The position numbers and the translations under genes were made by a program. This document shows positions 6,448 through 11,003 of a DNA stretch of 11,003 bases, piece by piece. Under the pieces are notes generated by a model. That model made no database searches, was not told the origin of the DNA, and worked only from the letters and a program-made list of their open reading frames with translations. Within the stretch, counting starts at the first letter, position 1. Each line of letters starts with the position of its first letter. Source of the DNA: Actinomycetota bacterium (GTDB taxonomy: Bacteria > Actinomycetota > Acidimicrobiia > Acidimicrobiales > Ilumatobacteraceae); assembly GCA_009705435.1 (NCBI GenBank), contig WLTJ01000029.1, positions 1 through 11,003 on the forward strand, written 5' to 3'.

Positions 6448-9400
6448 TACGAAGAGGCCCGACGCCAGCGGTCGGCCATCTCGCTAATTGGCAAGATCAA
6501 CAGATCAGCGACCGACATCTCGCCAAGAAGATCATCGCGCATTTCCCCCTCGGTCTCGGACACCCAGTCAACCAAGCGGTCATAGCGACTGTCATAACCT
6601 TGCAAAACACCGCGCATCACTACTGCGCTCAATCGTTCGCGGAAACTGACATGCAACAACGTGATGCCTACCGTCTGACCAGACTTCACTTCGGGAATGA
6701 ATATAACCGTACGACTGTCACTACGTCCTCGTGCGACAAGTACTTCGCGTTCACTGGAGACTCGGCGTTTTGTTCCAATGAGCGATGGATTATGTTCAAC
6801 ACGACTTGGCACATCACGCGACAAACCACCGCGATCCACAATCGCTATCGTGGCACTGTTACCGGCTGGGTCTCCTGTAATGCTGTAACGCGTGTACCCG
6901 ATCACAGATTCGACGGCGGGGTCAAGATCCGCTAAAACCTTTAGCGTGCGATAAGCCAGCACGTCACGTCCAGCACCCGTAGCCAAGACCTCTTGCACAA
7001 GTGCTCGATCCATGACGCCTTCATCACTGCGACTAATCCCAACAGTCACGGTCTTGGCCTGATGCTTAATCGCATCAATCGGGCGAGTCAGTTCTTCAAT
7101 GGCGCGGGTCAACGCCAAGGTGAGATCATCAAGCAGAGCGACGGGGCTACCCACCTTGCCTGTTTCATTCTGATACGCCTCCACTGGAGAAACATCAAGA
7201 ACAACACGAAACATTGCTGCCAAGCGTACGGCAGTACTGGCTTCTAGATGACCGTCGTAAGTACCGGCCCGTAAAGTTTCATTAAAGCGTTCAACAGCGG
7301 TAACTAAACCGCTACGGATAACGCGCACGACACTTTCACCATCTGAATTATGTAACACCGCATGTTCAATGACTTCGCGAGCCTGACGCAGTGAGCGAGC
7401 CAGTTCATCAATCGCTCGCGCTGCTTCGTAGCCGAACAAATGACCAACGACTGCGCTCAGAACAAAAGCCAGAGACGGATCAACATCGGGAACATCAATC
7501 ACCGCAACGGCGCTAGAAAACCGTGACTCCGATGCACTAGCGATGACAATCGGAGTGGCTTTATGCGCGCGATAAATAGCAATCTCTTTGGCCACATCAT
7601 CGGCGTTACTACCTACAAGACCCGAAGCACAGACCAGGATTAAAGGTTCACACGAGAGATCAATGTGCTTCTTATCCTCTGTGATATCGCAGGAAATACT
7701 CTTATAACAAAGCTCACTCAATTTAATTCGCACTTCATGTGCAGCAATAGCATTTGGACCATTGCCCACGACTGCCCAGTAGCGCTTGGATGGAGCGTAG
7801 CGATGCGCTACGTCGGCGATAACGGATCGCGAGGCAATGACTGTACGCATCGCGTCGGGCAATTCACGTAAAGTTCGTAGAAGATCATGGCGTCGCGAAT
7901 TTGTCCCTAAACCAGCGGCCACGCTGATCGCACACGCCAGCAAAACTCCCGCCGCAACCTGCGCATAAAAAGCTTTGGTGGAAGCCACGCTCATTTCAAC
8001 ATCTCGTCCGTCACTAGTGAACAGCACACCATCAGACTTATCGCACAAGTCACTGCCACGGCGATTCACGATCGCGATGACGGCCGCCCCACGTGATCTC
8101 ACCAAATCAACCGTGCGGTTGGTATCAGTTGTCGTACCACTTTGACTCACAGCGATAATGAGCGTGTCACTCATATCTAACTGCAAATGAAAACCGCTCA
8201 ATTCAGTCGCTGTTATCGCCGCAATATCAAGACCACCAACACATAATTCATCAAGCACCATCGCACAACTACGGCCGGCGATGGCCGCAGTACCTTGACC
8301 AATGACGCGGACTTTGCGAATGACTCCAGTCGAAAGTTGCTCAATAATGCTGCTTGGTAAAGTGGTTAAACCAAGTGTCGCAGCGAGAATACCATCACGC
8401 TCGACAATCTTGCCGCGCAAAGTCTTGCGGAAACTCTCTGGTGCTTCACCGATTTCTTTGAGCAAAAAATGAGGAGCATCGCCACGATTGATGTCTCTAG
8501 TTGTAACTTCCGCAGCGACTAATTCGGTATTTTCAATTGCCAATTCAGTACCGTCATAGGCCAAACGAGTGACCCCAGAAACTTCCCCTGCAGAATCACC
8601 ATCAAGGACAACAATCTGACCTTGACTGTCCGTGAGATGTGCGTTGCTCGCATTCTCGCCATCAAGACGGAAGTACATCGCAGTTTCCTCGACGACGCCA
8701 TACGGCTCACTGGCCACGATGAAGAGATCCTCAGCAAGACCCACGTACAGACCTTGGCCGCTGCCTCGTAAAGCAAACATCAGACGATTGGGATTGTCAC
8801 TCGCTGCCGCGGCGATGGCCACTGAACCTTCGAAAGATGAAACACTGCGCCGAAAAGCCTCAACCGTGTCCCCACAGGTACGGGCATGCATATTGATCAT
8901 CGCTGGAATGACCTTGGCGTCAGTTGTGATCTGTCCAGGAAAAGACAAACCGTGAGCGATCCGTAAGTCGCCATGATTATCCACATCGCCGTTCAGTGCC
9001 GCTACGACATATGGGTGGCTGGTGACATCGTCGTTCAGGTCACGTTCGCTGTTCACTGGATGAGCGTTGGGCTCACTGATGATCCCCACACTCGCCCAAC
9101 GCGTGTGACCGACCAAGGACAAGCGAGCATCAGGATGAGTGAGCGCCAAGCGCAACAGTTGATCGCTCTGAATAGCACTGCGTAACGCGCGCGTGTTATC
9201 ACCAAGTTCACCAATCTCAGCTGCCGCTTTATAGACGAATGACAAGACGCCATCAACGAGACGCAGAGAGTGATTTTGAAAGAGCGGATCCTTGGCACGC
9301 GACAAGATCGCTGATTGAACTGCTGGGTCACTGTGCGACAAACCGTGGCCCCACACAAAAACATGCACCCCCGCAGAATCACGCCCACGTACTTCTAAGC

Positions 9401-9857
9401 GGTCCAGTGCGGACAACGCCTGCTGAATTGTCAAATATCCGCCAACTGCTGCGATACCAGCCTGACGACCAGCGAGTTCACCAACTAGCAAAGCTGTCCG
9501 TAAACGGTCTTGCCCGATGGCCCACAGCACATCGCGTAAGGCAATCATCGCAGCGGTTGAAGCTTCGAGTTCTTCGGCATCAACCTCACTTTTTTCTAGA
9601 GTGGTTTCTAACTGAGCGACGACACCAGCGACCTGATCAAGTCGGCTTGTGATTGAGGCTGTCAGTTCATGATTGTCAACCAGGGTGAGGACGCCTGGTA
9701 CACCTTTAAGAAGTTCATTCACAATCACCAAGTTCTCGGTGACCCTGCCGATATCGCTTCCGCTTCTGACCGCAGCATCCAAATAGCCAATAATCTCAGC
9801 TTGCGTTGGGGGCACTCGCAAGGATGGCCTACTGACGAGAGCGATAATGCCACACAT
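6447..9857 (-). CDS. glmS: Greatly enlarged glucosamine-6-phosphate synthase homologue (GlmS; glutaminase + two SIS domains)
   Basis: GlmS converts fructose-6-P and glutamine to glucosamine-6-P, the first step to UDP-GlcNAc. This copy is 1136 residues against ~610 normally. Cys2 follows the initiator Met, fixing the start as the Ntn nucleophile. The glutaminase continues as DRLEVRGRDSAGV (152-164), GHTRWAS (250-256), LNGDVDNHGDLR (288-299) and TTDAKVI (311-317). The linker HFLLKEIGEAPESFRKTLRGK (463-483) leads to SIS1 with SQSGTTTDT (571-579) and VASTKAF (624-630). SIS2 has E708, K712, E715 and H731, which match E. coli E481, K485, E488 and H504 without gaps. HQAKTVTV (932-939) matches the usual C-terminal AKSVTVE, making K935 the likely Schiff-base lysine. 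Extra segments lie near 11-138, 165-249, 818-922 and 940-1136. E. coli C300 and S303 appear as Q521 and A524. It follows glmM by 37 bp with no clear Shine-Dalgarno. The fold and residues suggest an active enzyme; this remains untested. Confidence 0.9.
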   Translation of the reverse strand: MCGIIALVSRPSLRVPPTQAEIIGYLDAAVRSGSDIGRVTENLVIVNELLKGVPGVLTLVDNHELTASITSRLDQVAGVVAQLETTLEKSEVDAEELEASTAAMIALRDVLWAIGQDRLRTALLVGELAGRQAGIAAVGGYLTIQQALSALDRLEVRGRDSAGVHVFVWGHGLSHSDPAVQSAILSRAKDPLFQNHSLRLVDGVLSFVYKAAAEIGELGDNTRALRSAIQSDQLLRLALTHPDARLSLVGHTRWASVGIISEPNAHPVNSERDLNDDVTSHPYVVAALNGDVDNHGDLRIAHGLSFPGQITTDAKVIPAMINMHARTCGDTVEAFRRSVSSFEGSVAIAAAASDNPNRLMFALRGSGQGLYVGLAEDLFIVASEPYGVVEETAMYFRLDGENASNAHLTDSQGQIVVLDGDSAGEVSGVTRLAYDGTELAIENTELVAAEVTTRDINRGDAPHFLLKEIGEAPESFRKTLRGKIVERDGILAATLGLTTLPSSIIEQLSTGVIRKVRVIGQGTAAIAGRSCAMVLDELCVGGLDIAAITATELSGFHLQLDMSDTLIIAVSQSGTTTDTNRTVDLVRSRGAAVIAIVNRRGSDLCDKSDGVLFTSDGRDVEMSVASTKAFYAQVAAGVLLACAISVAAGLGTNSRRHDLLRTLRELPDAMRTVIASRSVIADVAHRYAPSKRYWAVVGNGPNAIAAHEVRIKLSELCYKSISCDITEDKKHIDLSCEPLILVCASGLVGSNADDVAKEIAIYRAHKATPIVIASASESRFSSAVAVIDVPDVDPSLAFVLSAVVGHLFGYEAARAIDELARSLRQAREVIEHAVLHNSDGESVVRVIRSGLVTAVERFNETLRAGTYDGHLEASTAVRLAAMFRVVLDVSPVEAYQNETGKVGSPVALLDDLTLALTRAIEELTRPIDAIKHQAKTVTVGISRSDEGVMDRALVQEVLATGAGRDVLAYRTLKVLADLDPAVESVIGYTRYSITGDPAGNSATIAIVDRGGLSRDVPSRVEHNPSLIGTKRRVSSEREVLVARGRSDSRTVIFIPEVKSGQTVGITLLHVSFRERLSAVVMRGVLQGYDSRYDRLVDWVSETEGEMRDDLLGEMSVADLLILPISEMADRWRRASS

Positions 9858-9894
9858 AGAGATCAGGTTACCGAACTACCTGCCCGCCTACCCA

Positions 9895-11003
9895 TCAGGA
9901 TTGGGGTTCGACGCACTTTGCGAGGGCCACGGCAACCAAGCGGTCTGCAACCTCATTGGCTTGTTCCAATGAGTCCGCCTCAACCATGACCCGGATCAGC
10001 GGTTCAGTTCCGCTGGATCGCACTAACACCCTGCCATGATCACCTAAATTCGCTTCTTCATGGGCGATCTCAGCCGATAGCAGTGCCGCAACATCATTCG
10101 GTCGTACAGCAACTTGAACATTTTTGAGTACCTGCGGAAAAGTGTGCAGGGCTTCACTCGCCAACTTGGAAAACTTCAAACCATCTTGCAGACGACGGCG
10201 CACAAACTGGGCGAGGACAATCGAAGCCAATAATCCATCACCTGTGGTCGCAAGATCGCGATGAATAATGTGTCCACTTTGTTCGCCGCCTAAAACAAAG
10301 TTTCCAGATTCCATTGCATCAAGGACATAGCGATCTCCCACTGCTGTGGTCACCACCTTGACTCCCGCATCACGCATTGCTTGATGAAAACCCAGGTTGG
10401 CCATCACTGTCACAACCACTGTGTCGTCAGTCAAGGTGTTCAACTCGCGTCGATCTGCCACTGACAGAGCAATAAGCCTGTCCCCATCGACGATGTGTCC
10501 ATTTTCGTCCACAGCAATAACACGATCACCATCTCCGTCGTAAGCGAACCCCAGATCAACAGAAACACCGGTACCAGTACCACTGATGAACTCACACAAA
10601 CCCTGCGGGAAGGTCGCCCCACAACCGTCGTTAATATTTGTTCCATTCGGTGCATCATTCATGACAATGACATCCGCACCCAAGCGACCTAGCACCAACG
10701 AGGCGACATTGCTCATAGCCCCATTTGCGGTGTCAATGACAATGCGCAGTCCGGCCAGAGAACCTTCACCAAATAATCCAACTAAGTGTTCAACGTATAG
10801 TGAGACGGCATCCGATCGGCGTATCACAACGCCAACTCCTCCATCTGCTGCGGGCGCATCAGATTCTTGACTGAGAAGAAAATGCAACTCAGCTTCAATG
10901 CGCTTCTCATCGGCATCAGTGAGCTTGCGCCCACCGGCGGCAAAAACTTTAATACCGTTATCAGAAAACTTGTTATGTGAGGCAGTGACCACCACACCTG
11001 GAA
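9895..11003 (-). CDS. glmM: Phosphoglucosamine mutase GlmM, 5' end cut by window edge
   Basis: GlmM converts glucosamine-6-P to glucosamine-1-P, directly after GlmS in the UDP-GlcNAc pathway. The frame is open to the right edge, so 368 codons are visible and roughly the first 80-90 residues are missing; a GTG at 10995 is internal, not the start. Counting from that GTG, the phosphoserine loop is TASHNKFSDNGIKVF (4-18) with Ser6, the metal loop is YDGDGDR (152-158), the sugar loop is LGGEQSGHI (235-243), and the phosphate-binding RSSGTEPLIRVMVEA lies near the C-terminus. This set, together with glmS next door, favours GlmM over a general phosphoglucomutase or phosphomannomutase. Two deviations stand out: ASHNK in place of the usual ASHNP, and GCGATFPQ where GCGSTHPE is usual. 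The upstream promoter of the operon lies outside the window. Confidence 0.95.
   Translation of the reverse strand, partial: PGVVVTASHNKFSDNGIKVFAAGGRKLTDADEKRIEAELHFLLSQESDAPAADGGVGVVIRRSDAVSLYVEHLVGLFGEGSLAGLRIVIDTANGAMSNVASLVLGRLGADVIVMNDAPNGTNINDGCGATFPQGLCEFISGTGTGVSVDLGFAYDGDGDRVIAVDENGHIVDGDRLIALSVADRRELNTLTDDTVVVTVMANLGFHQAMRDAGVKVVTTAVGDRYVLDAMESGNFVLGGEQSGHIIHRDLATTGDGLLASIVLAQFVRRRLQDGLKFSKLASEALHTFPQVLKNVQVAVRPNDVAALLSAEIAHEEANLGDHGRVLVRSSGTEPLIRVMVEADSLEQANEVADRLVAVALAKCVEPQS

Noticed and set aside
6336..6935. 199-codon open frame on the plus strand across the acpS/glmS junction
   Set aside because: It is antisense to two clearly recognised genes, its translation resembles no protein family and is rich in His, Thr and Arg as expected of a shadow frame.
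9858..9894. Possible glmS ribozyme or riboswitch upstream of glmS
   Set aside because: Only 37 bp separate glmM from glmS, far too little for a glmS ribozyme, and no stable hairpin is visible. That ribozyme is also characteristic of Firmicutes-type bacteria.

Overview
The window reads as a chromosomal housekeeping segment from an actinobacterium with moderate GC (about half, judged by eye). The gene order glmM, glmS, acpS, nnr, alr, tsaE, tsaB, rimI, tsaD is the order I know from Actinomycetota such as mycobacteria. A luciferase-like, F420-type oxidoreductase fits the same phylum. The GlmM sequence and the unusual GlmS make me lean towards an Acidimicrobiia-like lineage, but that is an inference and cannot be settled from this sequence alone.

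Layout: nine of the ten genes lie on the minus strand and are transcribed from high to low coordinates. First comes the 3' part of glmM (9895-11003, cut by the right edge). It is followed by a very large glmS (6447-9857), acpS (6023-6427), nnr (4615-6018) and alr (3497-4618). A lone plus-strand gene for an LLM-class oxidoreductase (2572-3471) then interrupts the block. The minus-strand series resumes with tsaE (1950-2438), tsaB (1233-1946), rimI (694-1236) and the 5' two thirds of tsaD (1-697, cut by the left edge). Packing is very tight. Three junctions are 4-bp ATGA overlaps (nnr/alr, tsaB/rimI, rimI/tsaD), two gaps are 3-4 bp, and the largest gap is the 133-bp divergent region between tsaE and the oxidoreductase gene. 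No stretch over 300 bases lacks a gene. I saw no tRNA, rRNA, IS element, CRISPR or prophage signal.

Function: glmS and glmM supply glucosamine-6-P and glucosamine-1-P for UDP-GlcNAc, and alr supplies D-alanine, so the upstream half serves cell-wall precursor supply. acpS activates acyl carrier protein, and nnr repairs hydrated NAD(P)H. The downstream half (tsaE, tsaB, tsaD) is the ATPase and core of the tRNA t6A37 machinery, with the RimI-type N-acetyltransferase in its usual place between tsaB and tsaD. The Sua5/TsaC partner is not in the window.

The most notable item is the GlmS homologue. At 1136 residues it is nearly twice the usual length of about 610. The glutaminase nucleophile and the isomerase catalytic residues can be aligned, but extra segments interrupt the fold: about 128 residues just after the first strand, about 50 before the HTRWA motif, about 105 before the active-site lysine tail, and about 195 beyond the normal C-terminus. 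No undescribed multi-gene system is evident.
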